Assembly (NCBI GenBank): GCA_025464275.1
Contig: JAODGR010000080.1
Location: 1 to 34,025, forward strand
DNA: 34,025 nucleotides
Source of the DNA: Methanosarcinales archaeon
GTDB taxonomy: Archaea; Halobacteriota; Syntropharchaeia; Alkanophagales; Methanospirareceae
Direction of reading: 5' to 3'
Positions 12,754 through 21,104 of the stretch are shown here, one piece after another; within the stretch, counting starts at the first letter, position 1, and each line of letters opens with the position of its first letter. Under the pieces are notes generated by a model, which saw nothing but the letters and a program-made list of their open reading frames with translations, was not told the DNA's origin and did not search any database. Made by a program: the position numbers and the translations under genes.

Positions 12754-14925
12754 CTAACTCTGCCCGCGGAGCTTGAATGGTGAAAATTCGTGCCCGCCAC
12801 CCTCGTAGAATTTCGTGAACCATTCATAGAAATGCAGCCTGATGGTATGTATACCTGCCATTATCGACTCGAGGAGTATCACCAGTACCGTTCCGAATAG
12901 GAATACCACCGCTGCCATCACCGTCCCCAGTACCGGGATCTGTATCTTCAGGCACATGAAGGTAAAGATGAGGAAGACCTCAATCAGAGCAGCATGACAG
13001 AGTGCAAGCGCGAGAATCCTGCCATAAGAGACGGTATTTGCGAGAAACCTGAAGAAATTCTCCAGCAATGCATCTATAATACCACCGATGAGTATGATCA
13101 GATAATCCATAGCCCCCCTCTCAGCTTCACCACCTTCATGCCTCAACTCCTCCACCACCTTCAGTATGAAGAGTGAGACGATGGGCAAGAGCACGAAGAT
13201 GGTTGCGTTTCTCATCAGCACCGCCGTATTACCCTCCTCCAGCTCCTTGAAATAGAACCCGAAGAGTACCAGCAAGAAGTAAAGGGCACCACCCAAACAC
13301 CATATCTTCATCAGTCCGGCTATCGCTTCCTCTATCTTCTTGGCTCGAACCTGTGTTGTCACATTCAGTATCAGTCCAAGCCCCATGTGCATCGTGCCTA
13401 TCAGAAGGGTGATGACAAAGAAGAGCCTGGGCTGCTCAATGGGCTCAATTGGTGGATGCTTAATGATAATAAGCCATTCTGGGACGTGCATCCCCACAGA
13501 ATCATGAATGAGCTCCTTCGCATACGAACTGAACCCGAAGAATTCACCGAACAGTGCACCCGTAACGAGTGAACAGAATCCGCATAACAGTATAATCACA
13601 CCCATATCACGCATCTCCTCCCCCAACCCCCTGAGACGGGTCAATGCAAGACCCAGGAGCATCAGTATGAAGCCATGCCCTATATCAGGGAACATGAGCC
13701 CGAAGACGATGGGGAAGATGATCGCGGTGATGAGTGTGGGGTCGATATCGCGGTAGAGGGGATGTCCATACAGCTTGATGACCGATTCAAACGACTTTAT
13801 CCATCTCGGATTTCGTAACAGTGAGGGCACTCGCACATCCTCGCGCTCGGGCTTCCTCGCTTCCACTATGGATAACCCGCCCGTCTCAGCCCTCACTCCT
13901 GCGATTACCTCCTCCACCTTCTCCTCGGGCGTCCAGCCCTCAATCACGCGTGCACGTTCACTCTGCCCGAAGAGCGCTTTTACCCTCGCCTTGTTCTCCT
14001 CCATCTGGACAATCTCGCGCATTGCCACCAGCTCATCGAATCTCGATTCCCTCAGCCCCTCCATCTCGCGTTCTTTATCCTCTATATTCTGCCGCAGGGT
14101 TCTTAGCTTCGCGTTGGCACCCTCTATTGCCTCTATGGTACTCTTACAGGGGATATCAATATCTGCCGGATGCCAGTAATCGAAGTTCAGCCGTGTGAGC
14201 ACTTTCTCCACTTCATTACTCTCGCGTTTCATGGCGATGACAATGGTAAATACGGTTTCTTCTGCATGCCTCCCCGTGATGACAAAGTGCCGTTCACCGA
14301 CTGCACTCTCAAGAGCATCCTCCAGCTCTCCTAAATTCGCAATCGGCAGTCTACCAGCGAAGACGGATATGAAATATTTATCTCCCACGAAATCAGGTTC
14401 CAGCCCTAAATCCTTGAATTCCTTTAATACCCCCAGTAATTCCTCTGTATCCCTGTACTTCTCCCTCAGCTCCGTAATCTCATCTGATAACCGGAGCACC
14501 TTCTTCTCCAGCTCACCGAACTCCGCCTCTATCTCACCCAGGCTCCTATCACCCCACTCGCTTTGCTCCACGCTCTCCATTGCCCCTCGCTCATGAGTAT
14601 GAGTACCGCTCGCACCACCGAACAGCCTCTCCTTCAAGCTCTTACGCCTATCTCGACGCTCTGACTCACGCTCTGAGTGTGACTGTGAGTGTGAGTGTAA
14701 CTGTAAGAGAGAGAGGAGGGAATCCATCCGCGTCAGGAGTTCGGATGTCTTCATCAATATCGGGTCCGCTTTTGATGGCTCTATAAGCCCCTCCCAGTCA
14801 TCCATAAACTCCTTTATGTCTGTGAGATGAACGGAGCCAAGCGCATCAATCCGCTTGATCACCCTGTCTAAATCTTCATCCAGAGTGATTATACGCAGCT
14901 CCCGCATCTCCACCGGTCTCAACAT
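12754..14925 (-). CDS. atpI: A-type ATP synthase subunit I (a-subunit)
   Basis: The stator/half-channel subunit of the archaeal A1Ao ATP synthase (723 residues). The N-terminal half is cytoplasmic with long coiled coils (about 120-165 and 265-300). The C-terminal half has about eight membrane helices, and SYGRILALAL near the end contains Arg636, which aligns with the essential channel arginine of V-ATPase subunit a. Residues 76-94 are a His/Ser/Arg-rich insert (LHSHSQSHSERES) encoded by short GAGTGT-like repeats, unlike the family. In most archaea this gene heads an operon with subunits K, E, C, F, A, B and D. Here none of them follows, so the subunit stands apart from the complex. GTGGAGAG precedes the ATG directly. 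Confidence 0.94.
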   Translation of the reverse strand: MLRPVEMRELRIITLDEDLDRVIKRIDALGSVHLTDIKEFMDDWEGLIEPSKADPILMKTSELLTRMDSLLSLLQLHSHSQSHSERESERRDRRKSLKERLFGGASGTHTHERGAMESVEQSEWGDRSLGEIEAEFGELEKKVLRLSDEITELREKYRDTEELLGVLKEFKDLGLEPDFVGDKYFISVFAGRLPIANLGELEDALESAVGERHFVITGRHAEETVFTIVIAMKRESNEVEKVLTRLNFDYWHPADIDIPCKSTIEAIEGANAKLRTLRQNIEDKEREMEGLRESRFDELVAMREIVQMEENKARVKALFGQSERARVIEGWTPEEKVEEVIAGVRAETGGLSIVEARKPEREDVRVPSLLRNPRWIKSFESVIKLYGHPLYRDIDPTLITAIIFPIVFGLMFPDIGHGFILMLLGLALTRLRGLGEEMRDMGVIILLCGFCSLVTGALFGEFFGFSSYAKELIHDSVGMHVPEWLIIIKHPPIEPIEQPRLFFVITLLIGTMHMGLGLILNVTTQVRAKKIEEAIAGLMKIWCLGGALYFLLVLFGFYFKELEEGNTAVLMRNATIFVLLPIVSLFILKVVEELRHEGGEAERGAMDYLIILIGGIIDALLENFFRFLANTVSYGRILALALCHAALIEVFLIFTFMCLKIQIPVLGTVMAAVVFLFGTVLVILLESIMAGIHTIRLHFYEWFTKFYEGGGHEFSPFKLRGQS
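14660..14715. repeat. GAGTGT-type tandem repeat inside atpI
   Basis: Near-tandem GTGAGT / GTGACT hexamers within the atpI coding region encode the His/Ser insert at residues 76-88. The period is in frame, so copy-number change would lengthen or shorten the insert without breaking the gene. Confidence 0.6.
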
Positions 14926-14939
14926 CTCTCCACTCCGAC

Positions 14940-15060
14940 TTTAGCTTTTAACTTTAACCTTAACCTTAACTTTATACTGGTTCTTTCGACTCTTTTTAAA
15001 AACTTTCGCTTTTCTCTCCTCTCCTCTCTCTCCTCTCCTCTCTCCTCTCACACTCATTCC
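14940..15060. other. Intergenic repeats: AACCTT hexamers and CT-rich tract
   Basis: The 277-bp gap between atpI and the FrhB-like gene holds four AACYTT hexamers (14949-14972, period 6), a minus-strand TATA-like AGTATAAA (14971-14978) for atpI, and a pure pyrimidine run of CTCTCCTCTC repeats (about 15014-15050). Further right are ATCAA repeats (15098-15112). On the plus strand a weak TATA-like CATATTTAG (about 15118-15126) could serve the FrhB-like gene. No open frame or RNA fold was recognised. Confidence 0.55.
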
Positions 15061-15202
15061 CCCTAAAGCTGCGCACCTGGCAGTGGCGTCGAGCATCAAA
15101 TCAAATCAAACCAAACTTCATATTTAGAACTGGATGATATTTGATGATTGATCTTGATAGATTAAGTATGGGAGAGGAATAGAACAGGAGGACCCATAGG
15201 AG

Positions 15203-16264
15203 ATGGAGATAGGAGAGAAGAGGGATTTTGGAGACCTGGTGCGAGAAGTGATAGATAAGGGCAAGTGTGCACTCTGTGGTGGCTGTGTAGCTACCTGTCG
15301 CCTGCTTGACCATGGATACCTCAGTATGGACCTCGAGGATGAGCGCCCGGTGATAAAGGAGGGGCAGCAGTGTCCACCCGATTGCGGGTACTGCTATTAT
15401 CAGTGCCCGCGGGTGCAGAAGCCCGAGCTGAAGCAGGGACTGGAGGAGATGTATGAAGTTGTTACGAGAGATGATGAGATAAAAGCGGTCTGTCAGGATG
15501 GAGGAGCGGTTACCTCGATACTCGCTTACGCACTTGATGAGAGTATTGTGGAAGGCTGTATAGGGGTTGTGCTGAGCGACAAGGACTGGAAGCCTGAGGT
15601 ACGGGTGGTAATGGACAGGGCAAGCCTGCTGAAGACTGCAGGGAGCAAGTATACACCCGCAGCAACACTCACCGGTGTTGCCGATGCTATCCTGGACTAT
15701 GACCTCTGGAGTATCGCACTGGTGGGTACGCCGTGTCAGATGTCATCATACGCACGGATGCTTGAGGTTGGACGCGATACGCATAATGCACACAACTTCT
15801 CATCCCATGTCAGACTGCGAATAGGGCTCTTCTGCATGGGCTCTTACAATTATGAGAAGTTGATAAACGAATTCCTCACTGCCAGACATGGCATAAATAT
15901 AGAGGAGGTAACCCGGATGCAGATAAGTGAGAACGTCCTGCATGTGTACTCAGGAGCGGAGGAGCTCTTAAGTACTGGAATCTCTGAGATAGACGCTTAC
16001 AAGCGTGATGGATGCAGGGTATGTGAAGATTTCTCCGCCATGTTCTCAGATATAAGTGTGGGAAATAGCGGCACACCGGAGGGCAAGTCTTCCGTCATCG
16101 TTCGTACCGATTTCGGGAAGGAGGTCTTCGAGGGTGCTCTGGAACGTGGATACATAGAAGCGAAACCGATGGACACCTCCGGGATCGAGCAGATACACAA
16201 ATTGATGAAAGCGAAGAAGGAATCGGGAATCGCGGAGAAGGAGCGGAGGAAGAGGAAGTCGTGA
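15203..16264 (+). CDS. FrhB/FdhB-like F420-type flavo-iron-sulfur protein
   Basis: A 353-residue relative of the coenzyme F420 hydrogenase/dehydrogenase beta subunit family (FrhB, FpoF, FqoF, FdhB). It starts with C22xxC25xxC28xxxC32, followed by C57xxxC61xxC64xxxC68, enough for two [4Fe-4S] clusters. The FrhB N- and C-domains follow, with KYTPAATLTG, ALVGTPCQ, GLFCMGS and later CRVCEDFSAMFSDISVGNSG. Family members carry FAD and pass electrons between reduced F420 or ferredoxin and a partner. No hydrogenase or dehydrogenase partner gene is present. Instead the gene ends 13 nt before the SepCysS ATG, so the pair is probably an operon, and I infer electron supply for that sulfur chemistry. GGAGG at about 15187-15191 supports the start. 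Confidence 0.85.
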   Translation: MEIGEKRDFGDLVREVIDKGKCALCGGCVATCRLLDHGYLSMDLEDERPVIKEGQQCPPDCGYCYYQCPRVQKPELKQGLEEMYEVVTRDDEIKAVCQDGGAVTSILAYALDESIVEGCIGVVLSDKDWKPEVRVVMDRASLLKTAGSKYTPAATLTGVADAILDYDLWSIALVGTPCQMSSYARMLEVGRDTHNAHNFSSHVRLRIGLFCMGSYNYEKLINEFLTARHGINIEEVTRMQISENVLHVYSGAEELLSTGISEIDAYKRDGCRVCEDFSAMFSDISVGNSGTPEGKSSVIVRTDFGKEVFEGALERGYIEAKPMDTSGIEQIHKLMKAKKESGIAEKERRKRKS

Positions 16265-16277
16265 TAGATTGAGCAGG

Positions 16278-17645
16278 ATGGACCCACGTGTGAGGAAACT
16301 GTACGAAGCGCTCTTCGCACTCGAAGACCTGCGTGAAATCTTCAGAACGGCAGTGCCCGGGTGCGCGGACGAGGATGAGATTGCAGCTGGAGTAGCACGT
16401 GTTGAAGCGATTCTGAATGATTTAAAGGAGCAGAGGAGTAGTTCTCTCAGATACATCACCGACCGGATCGAGCTGAGGACGCGGGAGGAGGAGTACATAA
16501 ATATCAATCCCATACAGCCCGGGGGGCGACTGACGCCGGAAGCGCGTAAAGCGCTCATCGCTTATGGCGATGGGTATTCCATCTGCGACTGGTGTCGCGA
16601 CCTCAGACTGGATAAGATAAGGAGACCGCCGGTGGATGAATTCCATGCAGAACTTGCGGAATTCGTGGGTATGGATGAAGTGCGGGTGGTGCCGGGTGCG
16701 AGGAGAGGCTTTCAGGCTGTCACCTCATCAATACTCGAGAAGGGAGATATTGTGCTCCTCTCAGAATTAGGGCATTATACGGAGTACCTGGCTGTTGAGC
16801 TCGCTGGGGGTGTGGTCAGGGAGGTACCCGCAGGTGAGGCACATATCATCACGGGCGACGCCGTTGCAGAGACCATAGAGGAGGTACAGGCGACAACGGG
16901 TAAGAAGCCAAAACTGCTCATCATTGAGCATTTCGATTACAGTTACGGGAACGAGCACGATGTGCGCGGTATAGGCAGGGTGGCGAGGGAGTACGGAATC
17001 CCGTTCCTCTACAATGGCGCTTATTCTGTGGGCATGGTGCCGGTGAATGGTAAGGAGATAGGAGCTGATTTCGTCGTTGGCTCCGGACATAAGGGTATGG
17101 CGGCAGTTGCTCCTTCTGGACTGCTCGCAACGACCGATGAATGGGCTCCTTGTGTCTTCCGGAGCTCTCATATCTCGGGCAACATCTCAGCCAGGCAATT
17201 TGAGACCAAGGAGCCTGAAATGCTCGGCTGTACACTCATGGGTGCTACTTTACTCTCCATGATGGCTTCTTTCCCACGTATTAAGGAGCGTGTGAAGCAC
17301 TGGGATGAGGAGGTGAAGAAATCGAACTACTTCATTCGCGAGTTCCTCCGTATCGAGGGTAACGCCGTGGCAAGTGAATATCCTCGTAAACACACCCTCT
17401 CCAGGGTTGACACCCGCAACAGCTTCGATAAGGTTGCGCGTACACACAAGCGCCGTGGATTCTTCCTCAGTGATGAGCTGAAGAGGAGGGGTATAATAGG
17501 TGAATTCGCTGGCTCTACACGGGTATGGAAGTTGAACACCTACGGCTTGAGCTGGGAGAGGATACGGTATCTCGCAGATGCGTTCTTAGACATCGCAGAG
17601 AAGTATAACTTGCGGGTCGATCCATGCAGTGCTGGAGCTGGATGA
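16278..17645 (+). CDS. pscS: Sep-tRNA:Cys-tRNA synthase with N-terminal extension
   Basis: A PLP enzyme that converts O-phosphoseryl-tRNA(Cys) to Cys-tRNA(Cys), the tRNA-dependent cysteine route of methanogens and relatives. EEYININPIQPGGRLTPEA opens the conserved part, CDWC (Cys106 and Cys109, counted from the TTG at 16269) matches the essential N-terminal cysteine pair, VVGSGHKGMAA carries the PLP lysine (Lys275), and Cys295 may be the third conserved cysteine. About 70 residues precede the usual start: two amphipathic helices that could be a fused SepCysE-like scaffold domain. The open frame begins with TTG at 16269; I favour ATG 16278. SepRS is not in this window. Confidence 0.93.
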   Translation: MDPRVRKLYEALFALEDLREIFRTAVPGCADEDEIAAGVARVEAILNDLKEQRSSSLRYITDRIELRTREEEYININPIQPGGRLTPEARKALIAYGDGYSICDWCRDLRLDKIRRPPVDEFHAELAEFVGMDEVRVVPGARRGFQAVTSSILEKGDIVLLSELGHYTEYLAVELAGGVVREVPAGEAHIITGDAVAETIEEVQATTGKKPKLLIIEHFDYSYGNEHDVRGIGRVAREYGIPFLYNGAYSVGMVPVNGKEIGADFVVGSGHKGMAAVAPSGLLATTDEWAPCVFRSSHISGNISARQFETKEPEMLGCTLMGATLLSMMASFPRIKERVKHWDEEVKKSNYFIREFLRIEGNAVASEYPRKHTLSRVDTRNSFDKVARTHKRRGFFLSDELKRRGIIGEFAGSTRVWKLNTYGLSWERIRYLADAFLDIAEKYNLRVDPCSAGAG

Positions 17646-17681
17646 AGATGAATGAATAGCGCGCGCATTCTTCTCTTATTG

Positions 17682-18341
17682 CTATCTCAGCCTTCTCCAT
17701 GTCTTCACTATCTTGCTCAAGCACTGATTCACAGGATTGCTCAATCTGCCACCGTATCCAATCTCGTTCTTCAGTATCGCCCGCTTCAGGTCTTCATCAC
17801 TTGATGAGTTCGCGTATATGAACGCATTCCCTATCTCCCACCTGAAATGTGCATCACTACCTCCTGTAACTGCCAGCTTATGTCTCATGGCGAATTCCAG
17901 TGCCCTGTCATTGTAGGTCTGGAAGAGGCATCGCGAATTGAATCCCTCCACGCAATCAAAGAACTTCGCATCACCATCCTCAGGGTGGAAGGCGGAGCGC
18001 CGTACTCTATCGAACGGATGCGGCACAACGACGATGCCACCCTGCTCTCTTATCTCCTCGACGACCATCTCAACTTCTATCCTCTCCGCGCCACTCATCA
18101 CCTCCTCATTGAGGAAGAGCCCTATTATCTCACCACGGGTGGTCATTATCTCAGAGCCCACAATCACCTTGAAATCCTCCGTCTCGTACCTCTTCGCTTC
18201 TAATCCACCCTTTATCGTGTTATGGTCTGTTACTGCGATACCAGCAAGTCCCTTCTTCATCCCCTGCTTCACCATCGCCCCGGGCTCGACTATCCCATCA
18301 ATCGAATATTTCGAGTGTGTGTGCAGGTCATACCTCATCAT
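17682..18341 (-). CDS. PHP-domain phosphoesterase
   Basis: A 219-residue PHP (polymerase and histidinol phosphatase) domain with complete metal ligands: DLHTHS (His7, His9), VTDHNT (Asp39, His40), Glu64, VPHPFD (His108) and GGSDAH (Asp163, His165). Stand-alone PHP proteins of this size include TrpH/YciV-type nucleotide 3',5'-bisphosphate phosphatases or 5'-3' exoribonucleases, and other phosphatases; the substrate is open. It faces the pscS gene tail to tail (36-nt gap) and diverges from ilvB. GATGAGGT precedes the ATG. Confidence 0.88.
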   Translation of the reverse strand: MMRYDLHTHSKYSIDGIVEPGAMVKQGMKKGLAGIAVTDHNTIKGGLEAKRYETEDFKVIVGSEIMTTRGEIIGLFLNEEVMSGAERIEVEMVVEEIREQGGIVVVPHPFDRVRRSAFHPEDGDAKFFDCVEGFNSRCLFQTYNDRALEFAMRHKLAVTGGSDAHFRWEIGNAFIYANSSSDEDLKRAILKNEIGYGGRLSNPVNQCLSKIVKTWRRLR

Positions 18342-18387
18342 ACCTCATCTGAACCGATATCATATCCACAGTATCCGCAGGAATGGA

Positions 18388-18435
18388 TAAATATCTATAT
18401 ATTCATCCTTTATCTCTATCTGTCTATCTGTCTAA
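18388..18435 (+). promoter_or_regulatory. ilvB promoter and repeat-bearing leader
   Basis: A TATA-like ATATCTATATATTC (about 18391-18404) would start transcription near 18425-18430, leaving a leader of about 40 nt. Just at that point lie CTAT/CTGT tetramers (CTATCTGT twice, then CTAAG). I see no leader peptide or riboswitch fold. Confidence 0.45.
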
Positions 18436-18456
18436 GTAACAAGTAAGAGTAAGAAG

Positions 18457-18462
18457 GAAGGA
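18457..18462 (+). promoter_or_regulatory. Ribosome binding site that fixes the ilvB start
   Basis: AAGGAG lies 6 nt before the ATG at 18469. The upstream in-frame GTG (18463) directly abuts this site and so cannot be used with it, which decides for the ATG. Confidence 0.75.
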
Positions 18463-18468
18463 GTGGAA

Positions 18469-20205
18469 ATGGGGGAGACAGCGAAGAAGTTAAGCGGTGC
18501 GGAGATAGTGGTGGAGGAACTGAAGAATGAGCGTGTGGAAGTGGCTTTTGGTATACCGGGCGGTGCTCTGCTGGATCTGTACGAGGTGCTCTACCAGGAA
18601 GAGGAGATAAAGCACATCTTAATGCGGCACGAGCAATGTGCGGCGCATGCCGCTGATGGCTATGCACGTGCATCCGGGCGCACGGGTGTCTGTATCGCCA
18701 CTTCCGGTCCCGGTGCCACGAACCTCGTTACCGGACTGGCAACTGCGAATATAGACTCTTCACCCGTCGTCGCATTGACCGGGCAGGTACCCACTTCTGC
18801 CATAGGCACGAACGCATTTCAGGAGTCGAGCACCTTCACCATCACCATGCCCATCACCAAGCATAACTTCCTGGTTACGCGGACGGAAGATTTACCACAG
18901 GTCATTCACAATGCGTTTTACATCGCCAATACGGGTAGGAAAGGGGTTGTCCTGATTGACCTGCCGAAGGATGTGCAGGGTAACAGGGTGGAGGTGGAGT
19001 TGCATCCCAGGACCACCTCTCCTGGCTACAGACCGAATATAAAGCCGAACCAGGTACAGACGAAGAGGGCTGCTGAGGTACTCCTGAATGCGGAACGCCC
19101 GCTCATTCTCGCCGGTGGTGGTGTTATAAGCGCCGGTGCCACCCAGCCCCTGCGTGAGTTAGCCGAATTGCTCGGCGCCGGTGTCGTCACCACACTGATG
19201 GGCAAGGGAGCAATACCAGAGGGGCATCCCCTATCTCTGGGTATGGCAGGTATGCACGGGCATGTCTATGCGAACAGAGCGCTGAATGAATGTGATGCCC
19301 TCCTCGCACTTGGCACACGGTTCAGTGATAGATTGACCGGGTGGCAACTGGACCAGTTCGCACCGGATGCCACGGTGATACATGTGGACGTGGATGCTGC
19401 CGAGATAAACAAGAATTTACCGGTTGATATCCCGATAGTGGGTGATGTAAAGCTCGCACTCCATGATATCCTGAAGTGGCTTGATAAAGCCATCAAGGTG
19501 GATAAGGAGGGCAAGCGGGAGAGTCCGTGGCTACGGCGAATAAAAGAGATGCACTCAGCCTGTGAGGAGTGCATAAAGGATGTATGGAGGGCAGGGTCAT
19601 CAATATCAGATGTTGTAATAAAAGAACTGAGCAATATCCTGGATGGGAATGCCATCGTCACGACCGAGGTGGGGCAGTGCCAGATGTTCGCCGCACACTA
19701 TTACATCACGAAGGAGCCCCGTACATTCATATCCTCCGGTGGACTGGGTACAATGGGTTTCGGGTTCCCGGCAGCGATAGGTGCCAAGGTTGCGGCGCCG
19801 GATAGGCAGGTGGTGGATATCGCGGGTGATGGCAGCTTCCTGATGACCTGCCAGGACCTGGCAACCTGTGTCGAGAATGACATCCCGGTCGTGGTCTGTA
19901 TCTTCGATAACCGGTATCTGGGTATGGTAAGGCAATGGCAGGAGCTCTTCTTTGATAAGCGATACTCACATACGAACCTGGGCGTGACACCCGATTTCGT
20001 CAAGCTGGGCGAGGCTTTTGGATGCTATGCTGAGCGTGTGGAGAAGCCGGAAGAGTTGAAATCGGCATTGAAGAACGCATTTGAGTCGGGCAAGCCCGCA
20101 GTGCTGGACATCATTGTGGGGCGTGAGGATAAAGTACTGCCCATGATCCCACCCGGTGGTGGTATCACCGGTATGATAGGAACGGAGAGATGCAAACGCA
20201 TATAA
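18469..20205 (+). CDS. ilvB: Acetolactate synthase, large (catalytic) subunit
   Basis: A ThDP-, FAD- and Mg-dependent enzyme making 2-acetolactate or 2-aceto-2-hydroxybutyrate, the first common step of valine, leucine and isoleucine synthesis. The 578 residues show the three-domain family plan: an N-terminal PYR domain with catalytic Glu55 in MRHEQCAAHAADGYAR, a central FAD-binding domain (about 190-330), and a C-terminal PP domain with the ThDP motif from G453-D454-G455 (GDGSFL) to the CIFDN end. The FQE of the substrate/FAD loop (NAFQESSTF) is present. It overlaps ilvN by 16 bp, so the subunits are translationally coupled. ilvC, often next, is absent. Confidence 0.97.
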   Translation: MGETAKKLSGAEIVVEELKNERVEVAFGIPGGALLDLYEVLYQEEEIKHILMRHEQCAAHAADGYARASGRTGVCIATSGPGATNLVTGLATANIDSSPVVALTGQVPTSAIGTNAFQESSTFTITMPITKHNFLVTRTEDLPQVIHNAFYIANTGRKGVVLIDLPKDVQGNRVEVELHPRTTSPGYRPNIKPNQVQTKRAAEVLLNAERPLILAGGGVISAGATQPLRELAELLGAGVVTTLMGKGAIPEGHPLSLGMAGMHGHVYANRALNECDALLALGTRFSDRLTGWQLDQFAPDATVIHVDVDAAEINKNLPVDIPIVGDVKLALHDILKWLDKAIKVDKEGKRESPWLRRIKEMHSACEECIKDVWRAGSSISDVVIKELSNILDGNAIVTTEVGQCQMFAAHYYITKEPRTFISSGGLGTMGFGFPAAIGAKVAAPDRQVVDIAGDGSFLMTCQDLATCVENDIPVVVCIFDNRYLGMVRQWQELFFDKRYSHTNLGVTPDFVKLGEAFGCYAERVEKPEELKSALKNAFESGKPAVLDIIVGREDKVLPMIPPGGGITGMIGTERCKRI

Positions 20206-20669
20206 TATCGCTATTGGTGGAGGATAATCCAGGAGTGCTGACACGGCTATCGGGGATGTTCACCATGCGAGGCATAAATATCTCCTCACTCACTGTATCA
20301 CCGTGTGAGAAGAGTGGTTTATCGAGGATGACGGTGACCATAAAGGGCTCGGAGGCGGAATTAGAGAAGGTGAGGAAACAGCTGAGCAACCTGATAGAAG
20401 TGATAAAGGTGGTGGATTTGAAGGATAACGAAGCGGTCATCCGCGACCTCTGCCTCGTGAAGGTACATACGAGGGATGCAGAGGCACGTACAGAGGTGAT
20501 GCAGCTGAGTGAATCCTACGGCGCCAGGATAGTCGATGCCTCACTCGAGTCGGTAATACTGGAACTCGCAGATGAGCCTGAGAGGATAGAACGATTTGTG
20601 GAATTAATGAAGCACTTCGGGATAAAACAGCTATTCAGAACCGGTATTACCGCAATTAAACGCGACTAA
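20190..20669 (+). CDS. ilvN: Acetolactate synthase, small (regulatory) subunit
   Basis: A 159-residue regulatory subunit with an N-terminal ACT domain (HIISLLVEDNPGVLTRLSGMF, about 3-75) that binds valine for feedback inhibition, and the C-terminal ALS small-subunit domain (RDLCLVKV through HFGIKQLFRTGITAIKR-type residues). GGAGAG precedes its ATG within the end of ilvB. Its TAA stop interlocks with the TAG stop of convergent purE (4-bp overlap). Confidence 0.96.
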   Translation: MQTHIISLLVEDNPGVLTRLSGMFTMRGINISSLTVSPCEKSGLSRMTVTIKGSEAELEKVRKQLSNLIEVIKVVDLKDNEAVIRDLCLVKVHTRDAEARTEVMQLSESYGARIVDASLESVILELADEPERIERFVELMKHFGIKQLFRTGITAIKRD

Positions 20670-21079
20670 GTACCAAAACCGAGTATGCGAATGGCGAGCA
20701 GAGCTGCGTTCTCTCCATTATCTATACCCACCACAGCCACGGGTACGCCGGCAGGCATCTGCACCATGGATAATAGCGCATCAATCCCGAGTAGCTTACC
20801 ACTCACCGGCACCCCGATGACCGGCTTATCGGTCTTTGCCGCTATTATTCCCGGTAATGCAGCAGATAGTCCCGCAATTGCAATCACCACCCGGACCGAA
20901 TCATCCCTCACCTTCTCTCTCAGGTATCTGTCCAGCACTTCAGGCTCACGATGTGCCGAGATCACTCGCAGCTCGTATGGTATCTTATGCTCTTCCAGTA
21001 CCTTCACCGCCTTCTCCGCTACTGCCCTGTCACTCTCTGAGCCCATTATGATAGCCACGGTGCCTGTGCCCTCAGCCAT
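20666..21079 (-). CDS. purE: N5-CAIR mutase / AIR carboxylase PurE
   Basis: De novo purine enzyme acting on the carboxyaminoimidazole ribonucleotide step. IIMGSESD (motif GSxSD, 13-17) and VISAHREP (39-46) are the nucleotide and catalytic histidine loops, and IAIAGLSAALPGIIA and PVIGVPVSGKLLGIDALLS complete the class I pattern. The 137 residues are a little shorter than most bacterial PurE proteins (about 160). It is the last gene of the Lsm-proC-regulator-purE cluster, 25 nt after the regulator. purK is not seen. Confidence 0.95.
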   Translation of the reverse strand: MAEGTGTVAIIMGSESDRAVAEKAVKVLEEHKIPYELRVISAHREPEVLDRYLREKVRDDSVRVVIAIAGLSAALPGIIAAKTDKPVIGVPVSGKLLGIDALLSMVQMPAGVPVAVVGIDNGENAALLAIRILGFGT

Positions 21080-21104
21080 CCCCTCATCTCACTCCTTCAT
21101 CCCT

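Noticed and set aside
14949..14972. Telomere-like AACCTT repeats
   Set aside because: Only four imperfect units, inside an intergenic region with a promoter; consistent with the simple repeats seen elsewhere.
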